Part shown: piece after piece, positions 51,746 to 61,340 of the stretch
Numbering within the stretch: the first letter of the stretch is position 1
How the letters are laid out: each line of letters starts with the position of its first letter
Assembly (NCBI GenBank): GCA_964421875.1
Contig: CAYQZD010000003.1
Span: forward strand, 11,296 to 75,295
Direction: 5' to 3'
DNA from: CAYQZD01 sp964421875
Lineage (GTDB): Bacteria > Electryoneota > Tariuqbacteria > Tariuqbacterales > Tariuqbacteraceae
DNA length: 64,000 nt
The notes under the pieces: model-generated
The model's input: the letters and a program-made list of their open reading frames with translations, nothing else
Told to the model about the DNA's origin: nothing
The model's database searches: none
Position numbers and translations under genes: made by a program

Positions 51746-53169
51746 CACCCGACCGGATTGATGGTCATCAAACGAAGCTCGCTCATCTCCTCCATCGCAT
51801 AGCGCACTCCCTCCCGACCAAAACCGGAATTTTTAACCCCGCCATAGGGCATATGGTCCACCCGAAAAGTCGGAATATCGCCCACTATGACTCCGCCAAC
51901 CTCAAGCGTTTCGAAGGCGCGCCAGGCTTTGTTCAAATCCGAAGTGAACACCCCCGCCTGCAAACCGTAATCCGAATCGTTCACCTCCGCCAAAGCATCC
52001 TCGAACTCGCGGTACTTGGAAACAACTACCACCGGGGCGAAAATCTCCGAGCTGTACGCCGGCTGGGAACGGGGAACTCCCGCAAGCGCCGTCGCAGGGA
52101 ACATCCGCCCCTCCCTTTCGCCGCCCAGCAACATCTCCGCTCCTGCCTCGACCGCGCTCTTCACCCAGGATTCAGCCTTCTCCGCTGAAGCAAGGTCTAT
52201 CATCGGACCCAAACGCGTCTCCTCGTCCAAAGGGTTCCCCGGCTTCAAAGCTTTTGCTTCTTCCAAAAATGCCGCTAAAAACCGGTCGTAAATATCCTCC
52301 TGAAGGATTATACGTTGTATCGAAATGCAAATCTGCCCGGCGTAGGAATATGCGCCAGTGATGCAACGCTCCACCGCGTAATCAAGCGTTCCCGGGTCGT
52401 CCACAATCACCGCAGCGTTGCCCCCCAGTTCCAGGGTAACCTTCATCCTGCCGCAAAGCGATTTCAAACGCCAGCCCACCTTCGGAGAGCCGGTGAACGT
52501 CAGCTTCTTCAAACGAAAATCCCTCAGAATCTTCTCCGCAGCCGCGCCCCGGCAGGGAATCACGGATACAGCCTCCTCTGGCCAGCCCGATTCTAAAATA
52601 ACCTCCCCCAATTTCAAAGCCGTGAACGGCGCGCTGGACGACGGCTTGACAATGACAGGATTACCCACCGCAATCGCGGGCGCAACTTTGTGCGCCACTA
52701 AGTTCAACGGAAAATTGAAGGGAGAAATCGCCAGCGTCGGACCGACAGGGAAACGCCGGGTGAATCCCCACCTTCCGGCGGTGGGAGGAATCGTGTCCAG
52801 CGGGATGACTTCGCCGCCGAAACGCTTGCTCTCTTCCGAGGCGATGCTGAAGGTGTTGACGGCGCGGGAAACTTCGCCCCGGGCGTCTTTTATGGGCTTA
52901 CCCGCTTCCAGAGCGATAGTCTCGGCGAATTCCTCCAAACGGTTGGCGATTCCCATCGTTATCCGACCTAAAATCTGGGAACGGTCGGCGGAACTCAAAC
53001 GGCGCGTCTTTTCAAAACCCTGAACCGCCTTGTCCACCGCTAACTTGAGGTCATCCTCGCCCCCCGATGAAACCTCAGCCACTATGGAACCGTCGTAAGG
53101 ATTATCCACCGAAATCGTCCCGGCGCCGTTAATCCACTCCCCCCCGATAAGAAGCTGATATTTTTTCAT
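51745..53169 (-). CDS. NAD(P)-dependent aldehyde dehydrogenase
   Basis: A 474-residue ALDH. ISPFNFPLNLVAHKVAPAIA is the cofactor entry region, FTGSPKVGWRLK contains the Rossmann phosphate contact, VTLELGGNAAVIV holds the catalytic glutamate context, and SYAGQICISIQRI contains the nucleophilic cysteine. The pattern is like non-phosphorylating glyceraldehyde-3-phosphate or lactaldehyde dehydrogenases, but the substrate is not certain. It is followed by mutM with a one-base overlap. A family-B repeat lies immediately upstream of the ATG. Confidence 0.9.
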   Translation of the reverse strand: MKKYQLLIGGEWINGAGTISVDNPYDGSIVAEVSSGGEDDLKLAVDKAVQGFEKTRRLSSADRSQILGRITMGIANRLEEFAETIALEAGKPIKDARGEVSRAVNTFSIASEESKRFGGEVIPLDTIPPTAGRWGFTRRFPVGPTLAISPFNFPLNLVAHKVAPAIAVGNPVIVKPSSSAPFTALKLGEVILESGWPEEAVSVIPCRGAAAEKILRDFRLKKLTFTGSPKVGWRLKSLCGRMKVTLELGGNAAVIVDDPGTLDYAVERCITGAYSYAGQICISIQRIILQEDIYDRFLAAFLEEAKALKPGNPLDEETRLGPMIDLASAEKAESWVKSAVEAGAEMLLGGEREGRMFPATALAGVPRSQPAYSSEIFAPVVVVSKYREFEDALAEVNDSDYGLQAGVFTSDLNKAWRAFETLEVGGVIVGDIPTFRVDHMPYGGVKNSGFGREGVRYAMEEMSELRLMTINPVG

Positions 53170-53593
53170 TTCCGCTTTCTCTATATGATAAAGGTAACAC
53201 TTTACTGATATGAAGCGTATTCGTCATTCTGGCTGCGAAGCAAGCCAGAATCTTTCTTTCCCGGAAGGATTCCGGCTGCACCGGAATGACTATCTTGCTT
53301 GAAGTTCGCGTTATGTCAGGTCTTTAGCGCCCCGGAAACCTGACATTTACCCAGCCGCAAACCCTGATTTCTTAAAACCGCCCGGGCCTGCAAGCTTAAG
53401 CCCTAAGTATAAATCAACTTTTTTACTCCAAAAACTTGACAAATGTTCAGCGATTTCTTAGATTACCTAAGAGGGGGCTTTTACAACTCCGGCAGCGCCC
53501 CCGGGGGGAGTACATACTCTTCCTCTCTAAGTCTTAATCATCATTATCATCATCAAAGACCGGCGTTCAAACCGATTCCGGAGTAATTGCGGA
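53170..53593. other. Intergenic region: family-B repeat and a candidate small RNA locus
   Basis: 53190-53295 is a family-B repeat (CATTCTGGC...GCCAGAATC, then GGATTCCGGC...CCGGAATGAC). About 53310-53345 is a GTCAGGTCTTTAGCG...CCTGAC palindrome. From 53436 the sequence has promoter and hairpin features, described separately, but no reading frame. Confidence 0.6.
53436..53464 (+). promoter_or_regulatory. Sigma70-like promoter on the plus strand with no plus-strand gene
   Basis: TTGACA (53436-53441), a 17-base spacer, then TAGATT (53459-53464). The next plus-strand gene is kilobases away. Downstream are GGGGGC/GCCCCC arms (53473-53478 and 53497-53502) and GAGTA-CA-TACTC (53508-53519). This may drive a small RNA. 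Confidence 0.45.
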
Positions 53594-54448
53594 TTAAAAG
53601 CGCTGTTTTCCCGCCGTCAGCAGCATCAGTTCCCTGGCGGCGGAAGCCGCAGTCACCGCCGATACTCCGGCGGGATCGGCGGGAGGGCAGAGCTCCACCA
53701 TATCGAAACCGATCAAATCGATGCCGCGCAGGGCGGTCACGCATTCCAAAAATTCCCGATAGGTTATCCCCCCCGGTTCCGGGGCTCCGGTTCCGGGAAT
53801 CAGCGAAGGATCGAAGACATCCAGGTCGAGTGAAATATAGACCGGACTGCCCTTTAACCAATCGTCAGCCAGCGCCTTAATCTGCGGATGAGCCGCATTC
53901 ATCAACAGACCGCGCTCATGCACTTCGGCAAACTCCTCCCTGGTCCCGGAACGAACACCGACAAGTCTTAAATTTTCCCAGCCAACCGCTTCAGCCGTCC
54001 TCCGGGAAGCGCAGGCATGATTGTCAGGACTCCCCTGGTACTCTTCCCGAAGGTCGGTGTGAGCGTCGAAAATCAAGACCTTCAATCCGGGATAGGTCTT
54101 CACTGCCGCCTGAACCAGAAAGGGCGTGATGGAATGTTCCCCTCCGAAAAACATCAATCTGCCTCCGCCGGTGAACAATTCATCCGCAGCTTCGATTATT
54201 CGCGTAAACGGAGAGGCCTTCGGCAGGATTAAGTCCCCCCTATCGAAGATGGTTATATCATCGAGGCTGGCATCCAGAAAAGGGCTGAAGGTCTCAATCA
54301 AGTCCGAAGCCGCGCGAATTTCACGCGGCGCCCGGTCCGCGCCTTTCCTGCCGGTGGAAGTGCCGTCGTAGGGGATACCCGCGATAACGATATCGGGATT
54401 TACCGCCTCCTGAACGCTCCCTAAGAATGGAGGGACAGGCTTATTCAT
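53594..54448 (-). CDS. speB: Agmatinase/ureohydrolase-family protein
   Basis: About 284 residues from the ATG at 54448 (MNKPVPPFLGS); an upstream in-frame start would lie in a terminator hairpin. Binuclear manganese motifs are FFGGEHSITPF, LIFDAHTDLREEY and SLDLDVFDPSLIPGTG. EPGGITYREF is typical of agmatinases. The enzyme hydrolyses agmatine to putrescine and urea, or a related guanidino compound. There is no arginine decarboxylase nearby, so the speB symbol is provisional. Confidence 0.85.
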   Translation of the reverse strand: MNKPVPPFLGSVQEAVNPDIVIAGIPYDGTSTGRKGADRAPREIRAASDLIETFSPFLDASLDDITIFDRGDLILPKASPFTRIIEAADELFTGGGRLMFFGGEHSITPFLVQAAVKTYPGLKVLIFDAHTDLREEYQGSPDNHACASRRTAEAVGWENLRLVGVRSGTREEFAEVHERGLLMNAAHPQIKALADDWLKGSPVYISLDLDVFDPSLIPGTGAPEPGGITYREFLECVTALRGIDLIGFDMVELCPPADPAGVSAVTAASAARELMLLTAGKQRF

Positions 54449-54470
54449 ATGAATCATCTGAAAACACCCA

Positions 54471-54503
54471 AAAAAAGCCGCCGACACTTTCGGCCGGCGG
54501 CTT
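54471..54503 (-). terminator. Rho-independent terminator of the S8 protease gene
   Basis: Read on the minus strand: arms AAGCCGCCG/CGGCGGCTT (54495-54503 and 54475-54483) around an 11-base loop, followed by a run of six T (54471-54476, partly in the stem). It lies 84 bases beyond the protease stop codon. Confidence 0.8.
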
Positions 54504-54586
54504 CATATATCTCATCCAAATACAAATTTTCTTTCATAATAGTCCTGGCGGTGAAGACCACCTCCGATCGATGACACCTTCATACG

Positions 54587-57389
54587 CTACTTCAGCAGCA
54601 ACATTTTACTGGTCAGCGTCGCGCCCTCAGCTTCAAGGCGGGCGAAGTAAAGCCCTGACGACAATCCGGCGCCGTCGAAGTATGCAGTGTGAATTCCCGC
54701 CTCTCTGATTCCTTCTACCAGCTCAGTCACCAGTTGTCCGGCTGAATTGTAAACTTTCAAGCTGATTTCCGCCCTATGGGGCAGCGCAAAGTCGATACTG
54801 GTCGAGGGATTGAAAGGATTGGGATAGTTGGAACTCAAGGCGAAATCAGCGGGAACCTTATCGCCGGTGAATCCGGGAGCCACTCCCACGAAGCCGAGCC
54901 AACCCAGCATATACTCCAGCGCGGTTTCACGAGGTACAGTCCCTGCAAGACCGGTGACCGTTTCCAACGGGAAGGAGAGGTAGATGAGCTTATAAGCGCC
55001 CTCATAGTAAACGCCGCAAGTGTAGGTTGTGCTGTAATATCGGTAAGCTTCGCTTGAACCTCCGGCCGGTTCGATAGCGTCCAGGTCTCGGTAGTTGCCG
55101 CCTCCGGTGCCGCCGATAAAGAACAATGTGTCAGCCCCTGAAGTGAAGGGTGCGCCGTCCACGCCATAGGCTTTAATAGCGCTGGTGGGCACAGTCCCGG
55201 TAACGAAATTGGCTTTAAGATAGTTGGTATAGAAGCTTTCGGAACCGATGGCGGAACCGGCGTTTTTACTGGAAAACAATAAGCTGCCGCCTCCGTCCAT
55301 GAAGCCGGCGAGGGCGGTCCTTTCATCCGCAGCCAGAGTGATAGTATCATTCCCGGTTTCCCAAATCACCACGCCGTACCGGTTGAGTTCATCGGCGGTG
55401 ATGGAGGATTCGGTCTGGTCCCATATATCGGCGAAAACATCCAGACAATCGAGGGAAGTTTGATAGAAAGTTTGATAATGTTCCCCGCCGTCATCATCGA
55501 CTAAAAGAATTTCCGGCCTCCCCAGTTCCAACTGGAATGAGGCTTGAGTCTCCAGTCCCGTATAGTCGGTGAAGATGAGGGTGAAATTGGCGAAATGGGG
55601 TTCAGTCTGGTCCACGGTGAAGATGAAAGGCTGAAAGGTGTTGGCGCCGGTGGCGCCGTTCATAATGACGCCGAAATTTGCGCTGTCCTGGGTGACGGTG
55701 ACCGCGTTGTCCCTGCAGCTAAGTTCAGCGGTGATGTTCATAGCGATCATAGCTCTGGGGTCGTTTAGCAGAGTCACGCGAAGTTCGCAGGTTTCTCCGG
55801 GGTCGGGGCGTCCGTCATTGTTGCCGTCATCGACGATAGTGTAATCATCCACCATAAGATAATGAGCGAGTTGCAACAGAGCTTGGAAGGCGTTTATCCT
55901 GCCGTGTCCAAGCTGTCCCGGCTGCAGGCTGGGATTCTGCGCGTCGATATTATCGCATCCGTGCACCAGAGTCGATTCCACTTCGGCGGTGGTTAGATAG
56001 GGATTCAGGCTGATGATAAGGGCGCAGACGCCGGCGGTTATGGGGGCGGCAAAGGAGGTTCCTTGAGTGTTTTCATACCCGCCACCCAGGGAAGTCGAGA
56101 GGATTTGAATACCGGGCGCCATAACATCGACATTACCGTCGAAGGGGGTGATGCAGTAGTTAGAGAAAGACACCCGGCGGTCCTGCTGGTCGGAAGCGCC
56201 CACCGCAATCACATGATTGTGTTTGGAGGGGTAATGGTTGTAGGGTCCGGCAGCGCCCTCATTACCGGCTGAGGCGCATATTACCACTCCCATATTGTGA
56301 GCGTGCTCCACCGCCTGCGAGACATAGTAACTGGGGGCTGCGGCTCCCCAGGAGCAGTTAATCACGTCGGCGTCGTTGTCGGCGATCCAGGTGGTTCGTC
56401 CTTGCTCGGTGCGGCGATGGATCAATGCTACGAGGCGGTCGAGGAAGGCGGTATCGACGCCGGCGGAGGGTTCGTCGAGGATGAGCAGGGCGGGATCGTG
56501 TGCGAGCTCTTCGAGGATCGTGATNNNNNNNNNNGGCGTCGTTGTCGGCGGCGTAGGTGATGCCGAGATAACCGACCTGGTTGAATCCACCCTGGCCGGT
56601 GCGGAGGTTCATCAGCCGGCAATTATAGGCGGTGCCGGCGATTCCCTGGAGATTGTTGGTGGCGGCGGACGCGCTTCCGGCGACCAAGGCGCCGTGCCCG
56701 TCCCCTCCGTCATCGTGGATGAAGGGATCCAGACCGATGAAATCCCATCCCCAGAGGTCGTCGATATAGCCGTTACCGTCGTTGTCTTGACCATCCATAT
56801 CCATCAGTGTCAGGATACTGTCGCCATTGAGGTCTTCCCCTAAATTGCCCCAGGTTTGACTCCAGAGGTCCTGGTGTGAGGTATCGGTTCCGGAATCGAC
56901 GATACCGATGGTTATGAACTTGTCGCCCTGGCAGATATCCCAGGCGCTGTCGGCGACGATTTTACCCAGGTACCACTGACTGGCGAACATAGGGTCGTTA
57001 GGGACAAAGTCGTTTTTAAAGACGGGGTCGTGCTCGATAACTTCGATGAATCGTTTCCCCCTGTAAGCGTCCACCACTTCCTCTACCGGGATTTCCTGCG
57101 GGAAGTGAAAACGGTACCAGCGTGAAAAATCGACAGCTTCCGGTTCCGCCGGTTTTTGCTTGTGGGGGAAAACCTTTTCAATCCTATAAATCACATAGCG
57201 TTCCGCCAAACGATCCAATTCGGGCACACCAAGTTGAGCGATACCATCAAGATCCGTGATTTCCGGCGTTCCCAGCTCTTGGGAAAAGGTGACCAGAACT
57301 TGACCCGGTGTATATTCATCCGGCGCGAGATACGCGAATGCAGTAATTGCTAAGACAAAAATCAATGCCGAGGCCAATCGAAGTCTCAT
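54587..57389 (-). CDS. Secreted S8 subtilisin-like protease with type IX sorting domain, interrupted by a scaffold gap
   Basis: A signal peptide (MRLRLASALIFVLAITAFAY) leads to a prodomain (about 25-130), then a subtilase domain: Asp in IGIVDSGTDTSHQD (about 166), His in GDGHGALVAG (about 232), Asn in CASAGNEGA, Ser in NTQGTSFAAP. CARDB-like and GATase-like segments follow. The last 85 residues (SNYPNPFNPSTSIDF to KMLLLK) are a T9SS sorting domain. The frame breaks at 56385-56550, where 10 N and 140 bp of foreign-looking sequence separate two 16-bp direct repeats. Deleting 166 bp restores one frame of about 878 codons. GGAGGA precedes the ATG. Confidence 0.9.
56385..56550. other. Scaffold-gap artefact: 10 N plus an ABC-ATPase fragment inside the protease gene
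   Basis: Minus-strand translation of 56385-56524 gives an ABC transporter Walker B region (PALLILDEPSAGVDTAFLD) with higher GC than its surroundings. It is flanked by 16-bp direct repeats (GGCGTCGTTGTCGGCG at 56369-56384 and 56535-56550). Bases 56525-56534 are N. It does not belong to the protease. Confidence 0.85.
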
Positions 57390-58149
57390 TACTTTGTCCT
57401 CCAGTGTTTGCTTTTTCCGGTTATTATTAGATTATTAAACCATCATTCGATGGATTCTCTTCGCGAACCATCGCGCCACGAAGGATGAAAATTCACAGAT
57501 GGCGGGAAGCGCCGCCGTTATTTTCAAACTAAAGATACCAATATTTTGAATAAATGTCAACAAGAGCGATTTAACTTTGTCTAAATATTGTATAGAAAGC
57601 GATATTAGTAATACTCGCCGGCGAGTAGGATGGGATTAAGTGTGAAAGTGTGAAAGTGGGAAAGTGGGAAAGTTAATTGTAAGATTTTACCGGAAATACT
57701 TGGTAAATTAGGCTTTATTCATAAAATGAATGGCTTGTCACTTGTCAGCCTTAAGTTGATTCGAACCCGCCTTTTGTGTCGCAGAGTCCCCGCAATCTAC
57801 GACCGGGAAATAGCAGGGAATGCTGCAGACTGCGGGGAGTCTGCAGCGCATAAATATCGTTCGGGCGGGGATTTTGGGGCATAATGCTGCACGTGGGGAT
57901 AATCTCCCGCCTGCCAGGCGGCTAGAATATGCAGCCGGGTGCGGGGACCCGGCTGCACGATAATGTTAGATGTTGTATGCATTACCACGCTGGAGCGTGG
58001 GAACGAGGGGATAAAAAAAGATATGTAAAAAAAGTTGAAATTAAGGATAATATTTTTTAATTTACGTAGTTAAAAATATTTTTATTCCTTAATTTCGAGA
58101 TTGATATATTATTAGCAAACAATAAATTACTGAATCCAAGGAGATGGGA
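57390..58149. repeat. Intergenic region between divergent genes: family H, heptamers, palindromes
   Basis: Family-H copy at 57437-57528 (minus orientation) lies between a promoter (57532-57560) and the protease start. ACTCGCCGGCGAGT, a 14-bp palindrome, is at 57612-57625. 7-bp GTGTGAAA/GTGGGAAA units run from 57636 to 57672. TGTCGCAGAGTCCCCGC...GCGAC-type repeats are at about 57775-57803, a CCGGGTGCGGGGACCCGG repeat at 57935, and a reverse-oriented CCTCGTTCCCACGC palindrome copy at 57976-58008. The last 130 bases are an AT-rich leader. Confidence 0.85.
57532..57560 (-). promoter_or_regulatory. Sigma70-like promoter for the S8 protease
   Basis: On the minus strand TTGACA (57560-57555), a 17-base spacer and TATCTT (57537-57532). 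Transcription from here would carry the family-H two-hairpin element (57437-57528) in the 5' leader before the ATG at 57389. Confidence 0.6.
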
Positions 58150-59127
58150 ATGGCAGAAAGCAAAAAGATTTTAGTCACCGGCTCAGTGGGACAAATCGGT
58201 TCTGAACTTACTATGGCGCTTCGCGAACGCTACGGCGCGGAGAATGTCGTCGCCACCGGCCGCAAGACCAAACCAAGCAAGGAATTGGAGGAATCCGGTC
58301 CTTTCCACTTTATCAATGTGACCAACATCGACTCGGTGGAAGAGATAGTGAAGAAGTACAACATCGACACGGTTTATCATATGGCGGCGATTTTATCAGC
58401 GGTGGGCGAGGGCAATCCTCAACTCTGCTGGAACGTGAACATGAACGGCACCATAAACATCTTAGAATTGGGAATAAAGCACAAGATGTCGCGGCTTATC
58501 ATCCCCAGTTCCATCGCGGTTTGGGGCAAAGGCGTTCCACTGGACCACACTCCTCAGGAGACGGTGCTCAAGCCCACGACAATGTACGGTGTGACTAAAG
58601 TGGCGGGCGAGATTCTCTGCGACTATTATGTTAAGAAGTTCGGTTTGGATATTCGGGGCTTGCGTTATCCTGGTATAATTTCTTCCGAGACTCTTCCGGG
58701 CGGCGGGACAACGGATTACGCGGTGGCGATATATTACGAGGCGGTGGAAAAGAAGCATTACACCTGCTTTGTGCGTGAAGACACGGCGCTTCCGATGATG
58801 TATATGCCTGACTGCATCAAAGCCACCATAGACCTGGCGGAGGCCGATTTCGACAAGCTGGAGCATCACAGCGACTTCAATGTGGCGGCGATGAGCTTCA
58901 GTGTGACGGAACTGGCGGATTCCATCAAGAAATACATCCCGGATTTCGCGGTAGATTACGCTCCGGACCACCGTCAGGAGATAGCTGATTCCTGGCCAAA
59001 TTCAATCGACGATTCCGCGGCGCGCCTGGAATGGGGCTGGGAGCCGGCCTGGGATTTGGATGCGATGACGAAGGATATGCTGGAGAAACTGGCTGCTCGG
59101 CATAAAGAGGGAAAACTATATCAGTAA
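58150..59127 (+). CDS. SDR-type L-threonine 3-dehydrogenase-like NAD-dependent epimerase/dehydrogenase
   Basis: About 325 residues of the extended SDR family. The NAD loop is VTGSVGQIGSEL. IIPSSIAVWG and the catalytic YGVTK (Tyr-x-x-x-Lys) are present. Blocks such as YPGIISSETLPGGGTTDYAV and DDSAARLEWGWEP match the SDR-type L-threonine dehydrogenases, which oxidise threonine to 2-amino-3-ketobutyrate. The start is the ATG at 58150: AAGGAG lies six bases before it, but abuts the ATG at 58144. A nucleotide-sugar epimerase is less likely. Confidence 0.85.
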   Translation: MAESKKILVTGSVGQIGSELTMALRERYGAENVVATGRKTKPSKELEESGPFHFINVTNIDSVEEIVKKYNIDTVYHMAAILSAVGEGNPQLCWNVNMNGTINILELGIKHKMSRLIIPSSIAVWGKGVPLDHTPQETVLKPTTMYGVTKVAGEILCDYYVKKFGLDIRGLRYPGIISSETLPGGGTTDYAVAIYYEAVEKKHYTCFVREDTALPMMYMPDCIKATIDLAEADFDKLEHHSDFNVAAMSFSVTELADSIKKYIPDFAVDYAPDHRQEIADSWPNSIDDSAARLEWGWEPAWDLDAMTKDMLEKLAARHKEGKLYQ

Positions 59128-59573
59128 ACAATCGCTCAAGATGCATTCTGTTTGACTGCGCACAGCAGATTAACTATATATCGAACCTCACTATTCAACT
59201 GCTTTTACAGCTTTGTGTTCTTTCATAAATCCTGTTTCAACTGCATCTATCAGGATTCGCTTACGCCGACAAATCTGATGGGCAGTTTTTTAAATACAAT
59301 AAATCAACTGCAGCTATTAGTTGGTTTTTTACGAAGTGTATCGCATTTGTTCATGACTATCGACTTAGGTATAATGGCATTTAAGGTTATACTACAAAGG
59401 GCGCATTGTCGGGGTAGAGGCTATCCCGATTCCACTGTTATACTATTCATAATACTGTTGAATCGGATTAGAGCCAGACCCGGCATCTGTAGTCGACTAT
59501 CTATGTCATTACCGCTACAACCTATACCTTAATCCAGTTTATTGTATTATCTTAATAAATTTGGTGAAGGAAC
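59128..59573. other. Intergenic region before FapA copy 2, nothing assigned
   Basis: An open frame of 126 codons (59152-59532, plus) is cysteine- and serine-rich, lacks a ribosome binding site and has no recognisable family. I do not call it a gene. GGTGAAGGAAC precedes the next ATG. Otherwise I see nothing here. Confidence 0.5.
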
Positions 59574-61340
59574 ATGCCAGAACAAAAGGGTACAGATTGG
59601 GTTCAGATTATCTGGGACGGCGCCAGGATTATTCAGCAGGAGAACTACACTTGGTTAGTAGAGATCGCTCTTCCCAAGGCCGATATGACAGACCTAACCC
59701 TCAGCGCAATCCTGAAGACCGCAAAGCGTAAGATTTCTCAGAACTGTGGTGTGCCGTACGGAATGCTCTCCTACGAGAAGCTGATCAAAAAGGACTTGGA
59801 ATCCGACTCCCCTTACATCAGCGCCGTATTCGCTCGGAAGGACCCTGAACGAGGGATTACCACAGTCCGCTTCGAGAAGGGGGTTTCAAAGGATGGGCGG
59901 GAGTATGACGATATAGAGCTTTATCTCGACCTCTATCCTCTGGATATGTGCGGAGAGCCCACTTCCGTCGCCGGGATCAAGGAACTTTTACGGTCGAAGC
60001 TGGTGGCGCTGGAACTGGTGGATGAAGACATCCTTGAGCGGGCTTTCAATCGTCTTCAGAGCGAGCCTCGCGCTATTAAGAACCTGTTGGTGGCTAGAGG
60101 TAAACTTCCCTTTCCCGGCGAAGACGCTTCGGTCAAATTCCTTTGTGAGTTGAAAAAGCTCAGCGTCTCCGAATCCATCGGGATTATCAAGACCAAGGCT
60201 AAGACCGTAGTCTGCCGAAAAAAGCATATGAAACCCAGCAAGGATGGTCTCACGGTGCGCGGGACCATTCTCACTCCCCCGCAACCTTGGGACATTTTAG
60301 TTGAGACAGGCGATTTTGTGGGAATTTCGCCCGGTGGAAGCGATTATTTCACTTACATCGACGGTTTAGTCAATGTCAAGACCGAAGATGTAATCGGGCC
60401 TAAGTACAAGTCTAAAATCACCATTTCTGTGGAACCGTTGGAGGTTGTGGACGGGTCTGCTCCGGTCAAGATTTCCACCGACAAAACGGTGGAGATCACC
60501 GGGGGATTGAAGGCTGGTAGTCAGGTTGTTTCGGAGGGAAATGTTTTTATCAAAGGCAACATCGAGAACGGGACTACAGTCACCACCGGGCTTGACATAA
60601 TAGTCACCGGCAACGTGAACGAGAGCAGTCTTAGCAGCGACCGTGACATCGAACGAATTAAGGATGTCAAATCTTCCCGGTTATCGGCTAAGGGGAGGTT
60701 GGAGGTACTGGGCAAAGTGTCAAACTCGGAGCTGTCGGGCCGGGAGGTGTTGATTAATGAGGTGTGCGGTTCCACTATCGTCGCCGGTTCAAAGCTGGAA
60801 ATCAACCGTATTACCAGCGATGCAGAGGGAAATCCAACGGTGATAAAAGCCGGGACGACGACGCATAAAAAGACACTGGTCGGTGAAAATCAGAAGTACA
60901 TCGACTTCGCCCGGATTAACCTGAAGAAATTCATCGAGCTATTCGGCGACTCGGTTGTCTCTTCGGTAAATCCAAGCAATGTGTCTAAGATGATTTTAGA
61001 GCACACCAAAAACTTACGGAAGAAGGGATCTTATTCACTGACCGACGAGAAAGCGGACGCTTTAAGGCGGATTATGTTATCTATCAGCCCGATGCGGAAT
61101 TTAATGGTGGACCGGGTGAACGCCAACAAAAAGATAAAGAAGGAAATCCGCACCGGCACACCCGGCGATTCAGTAGTAATCGTGAAGAATCCGGTAGATG
61201 ATTCGATTCAGGTCTTTATGGAGGATTTAGAGCAGGAAATAACATCGGCGGACGGTTCGACGATGATTAAGTATTGCCAGGGTAGTATAGAGAAGATAAA
61301 ATGGGAGGAGGCCGGAGCGGGTGAAGAGGCGGGGATTTGA
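59574..61340 (+). CDS. FapA/DUF342 family protein (copy 2)
   Basis: A 588-residue paralogue of the protein at 4270-6069. Shared features include the N-terminal alpha/beta part (IQQENYTWLVEIALP), a central region with PFPGEDASVKFLCEL, and the repetitive beta-helix stretch with VxGxV/I steps (about 290-420), followed by a basic C-terminus (NANKKIKKEIRTG). Both lack neighbouring flagellar genes. In copy 1 the corresponding N-terminal motif is SYHTWLVELFW. Probably a cytoplasmic scaffold-like protein; role unknown. Confidence 0.78.
   Translation: MPEQKGTDWVQIIWDGARIIQQENYTWLVEIALPKADMTDLTLSAILKTAKRKISQNCGVPYGMLSYEKLIKKDLESDSPYISAVFARKDPERGITTVRFEKGVSKDGREYDDIELYLDLYPLDMCGEPTSVAGIKELLRSKLVALELVDEDILERAFNRLQSEPRAIKNLLVARGKLPFPGEDASVKFLCELKKLSVSESIGIIKTKAKTVVCRKKHMKPSKDGLTVRGTILTPPQPWDILVETGDFVGISPGGSDYFTYIDGLVNVKTEDVIGPKYKSKITISVEPLEVVDGSAPVKISTDKTVEITGGLKAGSQVVSEGNVFIKGNIENGTTVTTGLDIIVTGNVNESSLSSDRDIERIKDVKSSRLSAKGRLEVLGKVSNSELSGREVLINEVCGSTIVAGSKLEINRITSDAEGNPTVIKAGTTTHKKTLVGENQKYIDFARINLKKFIELFGDSVVSSVNPSNVSKMILEHTKNLRKKGSYSLTDEKADALRRIMLSISPMRNLMVDRVNANKKIKKEIRTGTPGDSVVIVKNPVDDSIQVFMEDLEQEITSADGSTMIKYCQGSIEKIKWEEAGAGEEAGI

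Noticed and set aside
56358..56590. Novel ABC-ATPase/subtilase fusion protein
   Set aside because: The ATPase fragment adjoins an N gap between identical 16-bp repeats and shifts the frame; removal restores a normal subtilase.
59152..59532. 126-residue plus-strand frame upstream of FapA copy 2
   Set aside because: No ribosome binding site, unusual composition, and no recognisable domain.
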